Below, piece after piece: positions 16,849 to 25,216 of a DNA stretch of 64,000 nt. Origin of the DNA: an uncultured Bacteroidales bacterium. GTDB taxonomy: Bacteria > Bacteroidota > Bacteroidia > Bacteroidales > FEN-979. Location of the stretch: NCBI GenBank assembly GCA_903903985.1, contig CAIVAT010000013.1:1-64000 (forward strand), written 5' to 3'. The stretch's first letter is position 1; each line of letters starts with the position of its first letter. The notes below the pieces were generated by a model that saw only the letters and a list, made by a program, of their open reading frames with translations, was not told the DNA's origin and did not search any database. The translations under genes and the position numbers were made by a program.

Positions 16849-19251
16849 ATGGAACCCTTTATCAGCAAGGTGGATATAACGTATAAAAACAAGTACTGCC
16901 TGACTTGCAAGGCAGCCGCTATTTTGTTTTTTTTCATTATTGCCTTGTTTATCCTCGTGGGGTGCAATGTCACAAAGAACCTGGACTCCAGCGAGCATCT
17001 CCTGATCAAAAATAAAATTCATATCTCCGACAGGAAGGTCCTTTCCGAAGAACTCGAACCCTATGTACAGCAAAAGCCCAATAAAAAATTTGGTTTTTTC
17101 CGGATGAACATTGCGTTGTACAACATGGGAAACAAAGGGAAGGATACCAAGTTCAAGAAATGGCTGCGTACGAAAGCTGGTTCGGAGCCTGTCCTGCTCG
17201 ATACAAGTCTTGTCTCGGTTTCCATTAAGCAGATGACCATGTATCTTGCAAACAAGGGGTATTTTAAATCTACCATTACCGATACGATCCTCTTCAAAAA
17301 GAAAAAGGCCTCGGTCCAGTACCGTGTGCATGTTTCAAAACCCTACCAGATAAAAAATCTGCAGTATGCTGTGGCTGATACCCAGGTGGCTTCCTTTGTT
17401 TTTCAGGACACCTCCAAGTGCCTGATAAAGAAAGGTCAGAATTTCGATTCCTATGTTCTTGACAATGAGCGAACAAGGATCACCAACAACCTATTAAACG
17501 ATGGTTTCTTCCGGTTTTCAAACATATACATCAAATACAGGATTGACACCAGCCTCCAGCAGCACCAATGTGATATCACCATTGAAATCATCAACAGGGT
17601 TGAGCCATCCTTTGACAATTTCATGATGGTGAAACAAGTTCCACATAAACGATATTACATAAACAGGGTGTATGTTTATCCCGAGTTCGACCACCTGGTT
17701 GTTTATACCGGAGCATATGACACACTGGTAAAAACGTATCAGAGTCCTGTGAAGGGTCAGCCCCCGAACAGTTATTATTTTCTTTCCCAGAAGCATTTCC
17801 GGGTGAAACCCCGAACCATTTCACAGGCAATCTTTATTACCCCCGGCTCCCATTATAACCTTCTGGACGTCAACCAAAGCTATTCCCAGCTTTCCGGATT
17901 GCAGGTTTTCAAATATATCAATATCCAGTTCAGGGAGGTAGAAGCAGGCAGGGAGGCATTGTTGGGGAACAAAGACAATGTCGATTGTCATGTCGAATTG
18001 TCGCGGGCACCGGCACAATCATTCTCTGTGACCACCGACGGGACAAATTCAGCAGGGGCATTCGGGGTACAGGCCAGTCTTGGTTACCAGGTCCGCAATA
18101 TTTTCAGGGGAGCCCAGCTTTTCCGGATGAATCTGAGCGGATCACTTCAAATGCAGGCATCCGATGGCAACGGGGGCACTTCGTTCTTTAATACCATCGA
18201 ATTGGGTATTAATGCAGGGCTCACATTTCCGCAGTTCCTCATCCCGATCAGGCCTGAAACGATGCCAAAAAAATTCAAGCCAAAAACAACCATCAATATC
18301 GGGTACAACTATCAGCATCAACAGCATTATGACCGGCACATTTCTAATATAAACTTTGGTTATTCCTGGTTTCAGAATGAAACAATCCATCATGTGTTCA
18401 ACCCGGTGGAGGTTTCACTCGTGAAAGTTTATACGGATGCTTATTTTGATTCCGTTATGAACAGTGAACAGGATAACAGACTGAAGAACCAATATACTGA
18501 CCACATGGTTGCCGGGTTGAAGTATACCTTTACCTTTAACAACCAGCAAATCACCAAGGTAAAGGATTTTGTCTATATCCGGGCCAACTTTGAAACAGGG
18601 GGCAACCTCCTCTATGCCTGTAATAAAATTTTCAACACCGCGAAACCAGACAGCGGCGGTTACCGGGTTTTTGGATTGCCCTATGCACAATATGTTCGCC
18701 CGGATGCGGATTTTCGCTATTACAATGTCATCGGGAACAATTTTTCCATGGTTTACCGGTTTTATGGCGGGATCGGGATACCCTATGGAAATTCATCGCT
18801 TTTGCCCTTTGAAAAGGCCTTTTTTGCCGGTGGTGCCAATGGCATGCGGGGGTGGAAAATGTATACCCTTGGACCGGGAAGTTATCATAACGCTAATCCC
18901 AGCGCGACCTTCAACCAGATCGGTGATATTCAACTGGAAGCGAACGTTGAGTATCGTTTCCCGGTATATGGATTTATCCGCGGGGCCTTGTTTGTCGATG
19001 CAGGGAATATTTGGCTCCTTCAGGATTCACAGGATTTGCCGGGGGGAAAGTTCCTCTTTCCGGAATTCTTCAATCAGATCGCGCTGGATGCCGGTCTTGG
19101 GATCCGGTTCGACTTTGATTTTTTCATTTTCAGGTTAGATCCGGCGATCCCGTTGCGCGTTCCGTCGTATCCCCAGCATGATCGCTGGTACTTTAATAAA
19201 ATGCAGCTTTCGGATATCATCTGGAATTTTGGGATCGGGTACCCGTTCTGA
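16849..19251 (+). CDS. BamA/TamA-family outer membrane protein with lipoprotein-like start
   Basis: An Omp85-superfamily protein: N-terminal POTRA-like domains, then a C-terminal 16-strand barrel (surface antigen family). The start at ATG 16849 gives 800 residues. The TTG start used by the track is part of the likely -7 promoter element. A hydrophobic stretch ending FILVGCNVTKNL looks like a lipobox, common in the Bacteroidota TamA-like group, which is predicted to help insert other outer membrane proteins or move lipids. The barrel shows KAFFAGGANGMRGWKMYTLG (the conserved RGW/RGF turn) and LFVDAGNIW. It is a single gene. Substrate unknown. Confidence 0.85.
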   Translation: MEPFISKVDITYKNKYCLTCKAAAILFFFIIALFILVGCNVTKNLDSSEHLLIKNKIHISDRKVLSEELEPYVQQKPNKKFGFFRMNIALYNMGNKGKDTKFKKWLRTKAGSEPVLLDTSLVSVSIKQMTMYLANKGYFKSTITDTILFKKKKASVQYRVHVSKPYQIKNLQYAVADTQVASFVFQDTSKCLIKKGQNFDSYVLDNERTRITNNLLNDGFFRFSNIYIKYRIDTSLQQHQCDITIEIINRVEPSFDNFMMVKQVPHKRYYINRVYVYPEFDHLVVYTGAYDTLVKTYQSPVKGQPPNSYYFLSQKHFRVKPRTISQAIFITPGSHYNLLDVNQSYSQLSGLQVFKYINIQFREVEAGREALLGNKDNVDCHVELSRAPAQSFSVTTDGTNSAGAFGVQASLGYQVRNIFRGAQLFRMNLSGSLQMQASDGNGGTSFFNTIELGINAGLTFPQFLIPIRPETMPKKFKPKTTINIGYNYQHQQHYDRHISNINFGYSWFQNETIHHVFNPVEVSLVKVYTDAYFDSVMNSEQDNRLKNQYTDHMVAGLKYTFTFNNQQITKVKDFVYIRANFETGGNLLYACNKIFNTAKPDSGGYRVFGLPYAQYVRPDADFRYYNVIGNNFSMVYRFYGGIGIPYGNSSLLPFEKAFFAGGANGMRGWKMYTLGPGSYHNANPSATFNQIGDIQLEANVEYRFPVYGFIRGALFVDAGNIWLLQDSQDLPGGKFLFPEFFNQIALDAGLGIRFDFDFFIFRLDPAIPLRVPSYPQHDRWYFNKMQLSDIIWNFGIGYPF

Positions 19252-19291
19252 AAGACGCAGGATGTGGGAAATTTTCGGCGAGAGGTAGTAT

Positions 19292-19312
19292 CTCTTATGT
19301 CCCATGTCTTAT
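19292..19312. repeat. 7-bp tandem repeat beside a stop codon
   Basis: CTCTTAT, GTCCCAT and GTCTTAT follow head to tail (minus strand ATAAGAC, ATGGGAC, ATAAGAG). The array ends 5 bp from the stop codon of the plug protein gene. Confidence 0.5.
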
Positions 19313-19317
19313 GCTTT

Positions 19318-20607
19318 TTAATGTTGGATCGTGTTGAGAAAATTGACTGCAATCAACCGGTCGAAAAAAGACCCTGCTTCATGATAGTACACATAAATGG
19401 TATAGTCGTTTTCCGTTTCCCAATGGCTGCCTTCAATAAATGATTCATCCCCGGTTGTTTTTCCCTTTTCCCTGAGTACATACTGATAGTTATAGTATCC
19501 TTGTTTGAGGAACAGGTTCAGCTCATATCCTTTGTGTTCAGGGTTGAAGTACAATCTGCTGTCATCGTTCATTTGCCACGCAGTAAGGTCGCCGATTACA
19601 TGAAAGGTTCCGGTTGTGATCAAAAACGGATACGGTAAAAAGAAATGGACCCACGCATAATCTGCTTCTATACTGCTATGTTCCGCATGGTCTTCATTTT
19701 TTATATAATAACGCCCGTTTATATCTGCTTCAAAGACATATTGTTTGAATGTACGGAACTGGTCGGCAAGCAGGTATACCTGGTTCGATGTGTCATAGGT
19801 AATCCGGGCAATCCGTTCGGTCTGATATTGAAGGCTTTTGATATCAAAATTACGAAACTGGTTCCCGCCGGTGAAAGAGATCGATTCATCAAAACGGTAA
19901 TCGAGTTCACCGGTGCGGGCAAATCGTGGTTTGGATACCTGGATTGCATTGTCCCATCTTCCATTCTGCTGGATGAGGATCTTTACTTCGCGCCCAACAT
20001 CAAGGATTTGAAATCCATTCAGCTGAACAATAAAATCAATTTGCTGACGGGTATTCTGTTCATCGGCCACCGTACTCTGCACAACCTTACCGGTTGCGAC
20101 AACCGGTGTGGTTTCCACTACCATGAACCTCACCGTAAAAACCAGGTGTAAAGGTTCGTCGTTATAAACCACCAGCAGGTAATTGCCCGAAATCCTGGGC
20201 CGCATGTTGTCGGTGGGGAAGGTTGTTTTAAAATGGGTATACAAGACACTGGTATTATAAGAATATTCGTATTGATCGATATTTTCTTCCCGGTAACCAT
20301 CGATATAATCAGCAACATGCAGATCGGCAGAGGAACTCCAGTCTGATTCACAATGCACGATGGTATATTTATATCTTTGGATATCCCGGCCTAGGTCGTC
20401 GAACTGAATCGACAATCTTTCCGTTGAATTCAACCCGATAATCGGAGGTGACAACTCAAACCCTTCTTTGAACGCCTGGATTGTTTTTATTGCCGGGTCA
20501 TAACAATGGTTTTCGTTGAGGAGACCTTCGGCGAAACCTGCGGATGCGGACAGGGCAACCAATAGTGTTAACGATAATCGTATAATGATGCCGGGGTTCG
20601 TATGCAT
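19318..20607 (-). CDS. T9SS plug protein (DUF5103)
   Basis: A 429-residue exported protein of the DUF5103 family, identified in the literature as the periplasmic plug of the SprA/Sov translocon of the type IX secretion system. It closes the empty channel from the periplasmic side. Visible marks are a signal peptide (LSLTLLVALSASAGFAE) and family segments such as PIIGLNSTERLSIQFDDLG, YTIVHCESDWSSS, YEYSYNTSVLYTHF and NYQYVLREKG. Length is typical. It lies downstream of the RNA methyltransferase on the same strand (60-bp gap), so transcription from the ribosomal side may reach it. A 7-bp repeat flanks its stop codon. Confidence 0.85.
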   Translation of the reverse strand: MHTNPGIIIRLSLTLLVALSASAGFAEGLLNENHCYDPAIKTIQAFKEGFELSPPIIGLNSTERLSIQFDDLGRDIQRYKYTIVHCESDWSSSADLHVADYIDGYREENIDQYEYSYNTSVLYTHFKTTFPTDNMRPRISGNYLLVVYNDEPLHLVFTVRFMVVETTPVVATGKVVQSTVADEQNTRQQIDFIVQLNGFQILDVGREVKILIQQNGRWDNAIQVSKPRFARTGELDYRFDESISFTGGNQFRNFDIKSLQYQTERIARITYDTSNQVYLLADQFRTFKQYVFEADINGRYYIKNEDHAEHSSIEADYAWVHFFLPYPFLITTGTFHVIGDLTAWQMNDDSRLYFNPEHKGYELNLFLKQGYYNYQYVLREKGKTTGDESFIEGSHWETENDYTIYVYYHEAGSFFDRLIAVNFLNTIQH

Positions 20608-20667
20608 TTTAATGAATGAGGTTACTGGTTTTCAAACAGTTCATGACGGGTTTCATTTATAACAGTT

Positions 20668-21498
20668 TTAATCGGCAATGGTTTTTCTCCTGAATTCAGC
20701 GCAGAGAATGGCTGTCGCGATGGAGGCATTGAGGGATTCGGCTTTGCCTGATGCAGCAGTGCCAAATGACGGGATAAAAAGTTTACGGGTGATCAGGGGA
20801 ACCAATTCCGGTGAAATTCCGTGCGATTCATTGCCGATCACGATCACGCCATGATGGCTGAGGGTTTGGGAAAACAGTGGATCGCCCTCCAGGAAGGCGC
20901 CATAGACAGGAAAACCACCAATACACCCTGACGGGGTGGGTGACCCTGACGGGGTGGTTGACCCTGACAGGGTCGAAAGGGCTTCCGCCAGATTGCAACG
21001 AACCACTTTGACCCTTGCAATGGAGCCCATGGTTGCCTGCACCACCTTTGGATTATAGGTATCTACACAACTCTCAGAACACAAAACCAAACCGATGCCA
21101 AACCAATCTGCAATGCGGATGATCGTTCCAAGGTTACCGGGGTCGCGGATGTCATCAAGTGCAAGGACCAGTGAATCCCTCCCTAGCTCCCCTCCAAGCG
21201 GGGAGGGGTTGGGGCCGGGGATATTTACAACGGCCAGAACAGGGCTTGGCGTAGAAAGTCCTGACATCCGTTTCATTTCCTGTGGCAGGGTTTCAAAAAC
21301 AGGAATTTTCCGCTCTCCGGTCTGCAGTAAGTTTGAAAGGATCCACCCGGAAGAGGCAAAGATCCCTGCAACACTGAATTCGCTGTTAACTAAATCCATA
21401 ACCAGTTTGTGGCCTTCGGCGATAAACTGGCTGTGCTCCTCCCGGAATTTTTTGAGTTTAAGGGCGGCAATATGTTTGATCTGGCTTTTTGAAAGCAT
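20668..21498 (-). CDS. TrmH/SpoU-family RNA methyltransferase
   Basis: Transfers a methyl group from S-adenosylmethionine to a ribose 2'-OH of rRNA or tRNA. The N-terminal substrate-binding part (1-85) reads SQIKHIAALKLKKFREEH. The SPOUT trefoil-knot domain has the three motifs: LALDDIRDPGNLGTIIRIAD, VIGNESHGIS and LNASIATAILCAEF. Start ATG 21498 matches family N-termini. Odd features: a GC-rich palindromic repeat lies in frame between the domains (encoding GPNPSPLGGELGRDS), and three 18-bp repeats encode a SGSTTPSGSPTPSG linker, so the protein carries two repeat-derived insertions. A terminator hairpin ends exactly at its start codon. Which RNA base it modifies cannot be told. Confidence 0.85.
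   Translation of the reverse strand: MLSKSQIKHIAALKLKKFREEHSQFIAEGHKLVMDLVNSEFSVAGIFASSGWILSNLLQTGERKIPVFETLPQEMKRMSGLSTPSPVLAVVNIPGPNPSPLGGELGRDSLVLALDDIRDPGNLGTIIRIADWFGIGLVLCSESCVDTYNPKVVQATMGSIARVKVVRCNLAEALSTLSGSTTPSGSPTPSGCIGGFPVYGAFLEGDPLFSQTLSHHGVIVIGNESHGISPELVPLITRKLFIPSFGTAASGKAESLNASIATAILCAEFRRKTIAD
20925..20973. repeat. 18-bp-period repeat ACCCTGACRGGGT, three copies, inside a CDS
   Basis: The 13-bp near-palindrome ACCCTGACGGGGT occurs at 20925 and 20943, and ACCCTGACAGGGT at 20961, exactly 18 bp apart. Eighteen is a multiple of three, so the reading frame is kept and the product gains a six-residue repeat. The same unit with the same 18-bp spacing recurs at 49910 and at 61128. 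Confidence 0.9.
21180..21222. repeat. GC-rich palindromic repeat inside a CDS
   Basis: CCCCTCC and GGAGGGG form a 7-bp stem (21189-21208) flanked by CCCTCCCTAG and GGTTGGGGCCGGGG. The same CCCTCCCC...GGGGAGGG-type unit is found in gaps near 26580, 51530 and 63030. Here it is in frame in the RNA methyltransferase gene. Confidence 0.75.
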
Positions 21499-21530
21499 AA
21501 AAAATCCCGGAATCGTTGGGATTCCGGGAT
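21499..21530 (-). terminator. Terminator after rplI, abutting the next start codon
   Basis: On the minus strand ATCCCGGAATC, a 5-nt loop and GATTCCGGGAT are followed by TTTTTT, then directly by the ATG of the RNA methyltransferase. It should end the rpsF-rpsR-rplI transcript; read-through would be needed for the next gene, unless that gene has an internal promoter. Confidence 0.8.
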
Positions 21531-21555
21531 AAAATTACAAATTTTCAGGATAGGT

Positions 21556-22005
21556 TTATTCAGCAAACACTTCAAGCCCGATTTCTACCTGAACATCTTT
21601 ATGCAGGTGGATTTTTGCTTTGTAGGTACCCAACTCTTTGATATGCTCATGATCGACATGGATCTTCTTCCTGTCAACATCGAAATCGAACTGTTCTTTC
21701 AGCGCCTGTGCAACCTGGATTGCATTCACCGATCCGAAGATCTTGCCGCTTTCTGCAGCTTTTGCACCAATCCTGACCACGAGGTTTTTCAGTCCGTCCG
21801 ACAGGTCTTCCGCGGATTTTTTGATCTTGGCCTCTTTGTGCGCCTTTTGCTTAAGGGTTTCGGCCAGAACCTTTTTGTTTGACTCGGTCGCCAGAATGGC
21901 AATACCCTGAGGAATAAGATAATTCCTGGCATAGCCGGGCTTTACATTTACCTTTTCGTTTGTATAGCCCAGGTCGAGGACGTCTTGTTTTAAAATTACT
22001 TCCAT
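21556..22005 (-). CDS. rplI: 50S ribosomal protein L9
   Basis: A 149-residue ribosomal protein that binds 23S rRNA at the base of the L1 stalk. The N-terminal domain MEVILKQDVLDLGYTNEKV with VKPGYARNYLIPQGIA is diagnostic. A long charged linking helix (about 45-75) and the C-terminal domain with VNAIQVAQALKEQFDFDVDR and IKELGTYKAKIHLHKDVQVE follow. Length is normal for the family. Last gene of the rpsF-rpsR-rplI operon, 13 bp after rpsR, before a strong terminator. Confidence 0.97.
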   Translation of the reverse strand: MEVILKQDVLDLGYTNEKVNVKPGYARNYLIPQGIAILATESNKKVLAETLKQKAHKEAKIKKSAEDLSDGLKNLVVRIGAKAAESGKIFGSVNAIQVAQALKEQFDFDVDRKKIHVDHEHIKELGTYKAKIHLHKDVQVEIGLEVFAE

Positions 22006-22018
22006 GGTTACAGCCTCC

Positions 22019-22291
22019 TTATTTTAATAAATCTCCTACGTAGGGCATAATGGCAATGTGCCTGGCCCGTTTAACTGCCTGTGCTACTTTCCGCTGGTAT
22101 TTGGTAGATGTACCTGTAATACGGCGGGGAAGCAGTTTGCCTTGTTCATTCACGAACTTCAGCAAAAAGTCTGCATCCTTGTAATCGATGTATTTAATAC
22201 CGCTCTTCTTGAAACGGCAATATTTTTTTCTCTTGGTATCTACCGCAATCGGGGTCAGATACTTTATTTCACCTTGTTGTTGTGTTGCCAT
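22019..22291 (-). CDS. rpsR: 30S ribosomal protein S18
   Basis: A 90-residue small-subunit protein that binds 16S rRNA as a partner of S6. Family segments [20 protein letters not shown] and [19 protein letters not shown] are clear. The start at ATG 22291 (MATQQQ) is preferred to the TTG two codons upstream used by the track. It is the middle gene of the rpsF-rpsR-rplI operon, in the order typical of bacteria. Confidence 0.97.
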   Translation of the reverse strand: MATQQQGEIKYLTPIAVDTKRKKYCRFKKSGIKYIDYKDADFLLKFVNEQGKLLPRRITGTSTKYQRKVAQAVKRARHIAIMPYVGDLLK

Positions 22292-22315
22292 GATCAAACA
22301 GTTTTTGGATGGTTA

Positions 22316-22669
22316 CTATTCTTTTACTTCCTTTACAGCCTTAGACCTTGCACGTTTCTTTTCGCTGTAGGCGAGCATGTGCTTGTCAAAAACTACCGTC
22401 AAAAAGCGGAGGATCCGCTCATCACGTTTAAAGGTTACTTCCCACTCTCTGATCAGTGTCGGTTCAGCCTTGAATTCAATCAGATGATAGAACCCTGTGG
22501 CCTTTTTCTGAATGGGATAGGCGAGCTTGCGCAACCCCCAATGATCCTCGTGAACGATCTCAGCTCCTTTGCTGACGAGGAATTTCTGATACTTTTCTAC
22601 CGTTTCCTTCATCTGTTCATCAGACAAAACGGGAGTCATAATGAAAACGGTTTCGTACTGTTTTAACAT
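22316..22669 (-). CDS. rpsF: 30S ribosomal protein S6
   Basis: A 117-residue small-subunit protein that binds S18 in the central domain of 16S rRNA. It shows YETVFIMTPVLSDEQMKETV and the family segment DHWGLRKLAYPIQKKATGFY. A basic C-terminal tail (KKRARSKAVKEVKE) is a little unusual in charge pattern. First gene of the operon. A very good promoter lies about 45 bp upstream, divergent from the membrane protein gene at 22789. Confidence 0.97.
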   Translation of the reverse strand: MLKQYETVFIMTPVLSDEQMKETVEKYQKFLVSKGAEIVHEDHWGLRKLAYPIQKKATGFYHLIEFKAEPTLIREWEVTFKRDERILRFLTVVFDKHMLAYSEKKRARSKAVKEVKE

Positions 22670-22713
22670 TTCTCGTTGATTTTAATTAATTTATAGTTTT
22701 TTAAAAAGGACTG

Positions 22714-22745
22714 CAAAAGTACGTAAAATATATTATAATACCAAA
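22714..22745 (-). promoter_or_regulatory. Promoter of the rpsF-rpsR-rplI operon
   Basis: On the minus strand TTTG, exactly 20 bp, then TACTTTTG. Both boxes match the Bacteroidota sigma-ABfr consensus fully. The leader to the rpsF ATG would be about 40 nt. Confidence 0.8.
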
Positions 22746-22788
22746 TGGGAAACTCGTTAAATTTGAAGAGGAAAATGAATTACGGTAT

Positions 22789-24636
22789 ATGGATCATAGC
22801 AACAGCCAGCGTATTGTTCTTTTCTGCATGTTCAGCATCATGCTGGCTTTCTTTTTCAGCATGAGGGTATTCAACGATGGGCCACCCGGTTGGAAACACA
22901 TCATTACCAGCGATGGGCGCGGTTATTATGCCTATTTGCCTGCCTTGTTGATTGATCATGATCCGACGTTTGCCAAAATGGCAGAAAGGGAGGCCAGGAT
23001 GCTTGGGTATGCGCATTACCGGCCCGGATATCTTGTAAAATCTGGTGACAAGACGCTTAATAAATATTTTGCGGGCGAAGCCTTGTTGCTTTCACCGTTT
23101 TTTTTACTTGCCACACTGTTGACATACTTTGTTGGGGCTGACATCAACGGATATTCCTTTTTTTTCCAGGTATTTACAGGACTGGGTGCTTTGTTATACT
23201 TATTTCTCGGCCTCATTTTTCTGAATCGCGTCCTGAAAAGCCAGCAGATCAGCAACAAGGCAGTTTCGTTGACGCTGATCGCCATCCTTTTTGGCACCAA
23301 CCTTTTTTATTACAGTATGTGGCAACCAACCATGTCGCATGTGTTTTCTTTCTTCGCCATGAACGGCTTCCTGTGGTATACCTCCAGGGCTATTCAGGAA
23401 TGGAATATTAAAACAGCAGCATGGATGGGTTTATTTCTTGGCTTGACATGCCTGATCAGGCCTTCAAATGCAGTTGTTTTGCTGTTGATTCCGTTCATGG
23501 CAAGAGACGGGAATGGGTTACAACGGTTTTTCAAAATGGCACCTGCAAATAAACGTGCCATTTTTTTACTCCTCGTGATATGTTTGTTCATCCTTTCGAT
23601 ACAGGGCGTTTTGTGGTACATCCAGACAGGCCGGTTTTTTGTGTGGTCCTACCGTGATGAAGGATTTCATTTCAGGAGCCCCGAAATCATGAATGTGCTT
23701 TTCAGCTTTCGCAAAGGGTTATTCGTATACACGCCCCTGCTCCTGGTGGCCTTGTTTGGATTGCTGCCGCTGATTGCCAGGAAAAGGCTCCAGTTTATCA
23801 GCCTGGCCGGATTCCTTATTGTAAGTACCTATGTTGTTTCAAGCTGGTGGAACTGGTATTATGGCGACGGGTTCGGCCTTCGTGCATTTATAGATTATTA
23901 TGGTGTGTTCGCCCTCTTGCTCGGACTGCTGATAAACATGTGCCGTACACGATTGGGCGAGGTTCTCGTAATTGTTTTGCTAACACTGTTTGTGTTTGTT
24001 AACCTTGTTCAAACCTGGCAGTATACCCATTTGGTGATACAACCCAACAGCATGAACGCCACAAAATATAAATATATCTTCATGAGGACTGATTCTTCAG
24101 TTGTCAACTGCCTGGGCGGCAATGAGGAGATTGCCGGTTTCACCATCAATTTGCATCGCCCGGTGAGGCAGTTTTTCAATGATTTTGAAAATCCTGTGGC
24201 AGGCTGGACGAGTAATTCAATTGTTCAAACAGACCATGCTTACTCAGGGAACCATGCCGGATATCTTGACTCAGTGCATCCGTATAGTCCGGGAATTGCC
24301 ATTCAAGCCGGCCAATTGTGCAAATTACCCGCTTCTTGTTTTTTAACCGGAGAATTGATGGTCAGGGATAGTCTTTCCGGTGCCGGCAATCATGCTTTGG
24401 TAGTATTGAGCATGGATTCAATCCACCCGGGAGAGAACTGGTGGCAGGGATTCCGGCTGAATGATATCCCCGTTGACCATTGTTCATCCTGGCGGAAATG
24501 CAAATTTTCACTGATGTTGCCAGCGATTTCGGATCCTGACAAAATTCTCAAGGTATATATCTGGAATACCGGGAAGAAACCGATGCTGGTGGATGATTTT
24601 GTGGTAAGGGTTTATGGGGAGTTAGGAAGATGGTAA
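22789..24636 (+). CDS. Multi-pass membrane protein, GT-C glycosyltransferase-like
   Basis: A 615-residue protein with about ten to eleven predicted membrane helices in the first 430 residues and a soluble C-terminal domain of about 180 residues. The layout (an acidic loop TSDGRGYYAYLPALLIDHDP after the first helix, then many helices with LIRPSNAVVLLLIPF) resembles membrane GT-C glycosyltransferases using lipid-linked sugars, but no family signature is certain. The C-terminal part is beta-rich (FINLHRPVRQFFNDFENPV, WYIWNTGKKP-like end) and could be a carbohydrate-binding module facing the periplasm. The stop codon lies in the first unit of an 8-bp tandem array. Substrate unknown. Confidence 0.6.
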   Translation: MDHSNSQRIVLFCMFSIMLAFFFSMRVFNDGPPGWKHIITSDGRGYYAYLPALLIDHDPTFAKMAEREARMLGYAHYRPGYLVKSGDKTLNKYFAGEALLLSPFFLLATLLTYFVGADINGYSFFFQVFTGLGALLYLFLGLIFLNRVLKSQQISNKAVSLTLIAILFGTNLFYYSMWQPTMSHVFSFFAMNGFLWYTSRAIQEWNIKTAAWMGLFLGLTCLIRPSNAVVLLLIPFMARDGNGLQRFFKMAPANKRAIFLLLVICLFILSIQGVLWYIQTGRFFVWSYRDEGFHFRSPEIMNVLFSFRKGLFVYTPLLLVALFGLLPLIARKRLQFISLAGFLIVSTYVVSSWWNWYYGDGFGLRAFIDYYGVFALLLGLLINMCRTRLGEVLVIVLLTLFVFVNLVQTWQYTHLVIQPNSMNATKYKYIFMRTDSSVVNCLGGNEEIAGFTINLHRPVRQFFNDFENPVAGWTSNSIVQTDHAYSGNHAGYLDSVHPYSPGIAIQAGQLCKLPASCFLTGELMVRDSLSGAGNHALVVLSMDSIHPGENWWQGFRLNDIPVDHCSSWRKCKFSLMLPAISDPDKILKVYIWNTGKKPMLVDDFVVRVYGELGRW

Positions 24637-24695
24637 GTTGGTAAGTTGGTAAGCTGGTAAGCTGGTAAGCTGGTAAGTTGGTAAGTTGGTAAGTT
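24632..24695. repeat. 8-bp tandem repeat GGTAAGYT, eight copies
   Basis: Eight units of GGTAAGTT or GGTAAGCT lie head to tail. The stop codon of the membrane protein (24634-24636) is inside the first unit. A second short repeat, TCGTAAATCGTAAAT, follows at 24706-24720 and reaches the stop codon of ispF; the same 15 bp recur at 41570. Confidence 0.9.
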
Positions 24696-24722
24696 GGTGG
24701 ACAATTCGTAAATCGTAAATTG

Positions 24723-25205
24723 TTAAGATTCTCCCTTTTGTAAAAGTGCCACCGCGTATGCTGAGATTCCCTCTTCGCGGCCGATGAAGCCAAGTTTTTC
24801 ACTGGTTTTGGCTTTGATGGAAATCTGTTCAGTGCCTATATTCATCACCGCTGCCAGGGCTTCAATCATGGAAGGGATGTGGGTACTGATCCTGGGGGTC
24901 TGAATGACAATGGTGCTGTCAATATTGACAATCGCAAATCCTTTGGCACCGATCATTTCCATGGTCCGTGCCAGCAGGTTCCTGCTGTCGATCCCTTTGA
25001 ATTCAGGAGAAGTATCAGGAAACTGGCTGCCTATGTCCCGCAATCCGGCTGCACCCAACAATGCATCAATGATGGCGTGAACCAGCGTATCCGCATCTGA
25101 ATGTCCGGTTGTTCCTTTGTCATGCGGAATTAAAACACCACCAAGCCAGAAGTCGCGGTTGTAATCCAGTTTGTGTGTATCGAAGCCGAAACCGATACGA
25201 ATCAT
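24723..25205 (-). CDS. ispF: 2-C-methyl-D-erythritol 2,4-cyclodiphosphate synthase
   Basis: Fifth step of the MEP (non-mevalonate) isoprenoid pathway: closes the cyclic diphosphate of CDP-ME-2-phosphate with release of CMP. At 160 residues it has the family length. Metal-binding residues are in GFGFDTHKL (Asp, His) and the second histidine region HSDADTLVHAIIDALLG. DIGSQFPDTSPEFKGIDS and the C-terminal KAKTSEKLGFIGREEGISAY are diagnostic. It is followed closely by porV on the same strand (start to stop gap 11 bp), though porV lies upstream in transcription order. The isoprenoids feed menaquinone side chains and undecaprenol. Confidence 0.95.
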   Translation of the reverse strand: MIRIGFGFDTHKLDYNRDFWLGGVLIPHDKGTTGHSDADTLVHAIIDALLGAAGLRDIGSQFPDTSPEFKGIDSRNLLARTMEMIGAKGFAIVNIDSTIVIQTPRISTHIPSMIEALAAVMNIGTEQISIKAKTSEKLGFIGREEGISAYAVALLQKGES

Positions 25206-25216
25206 AAATAGTGAAA

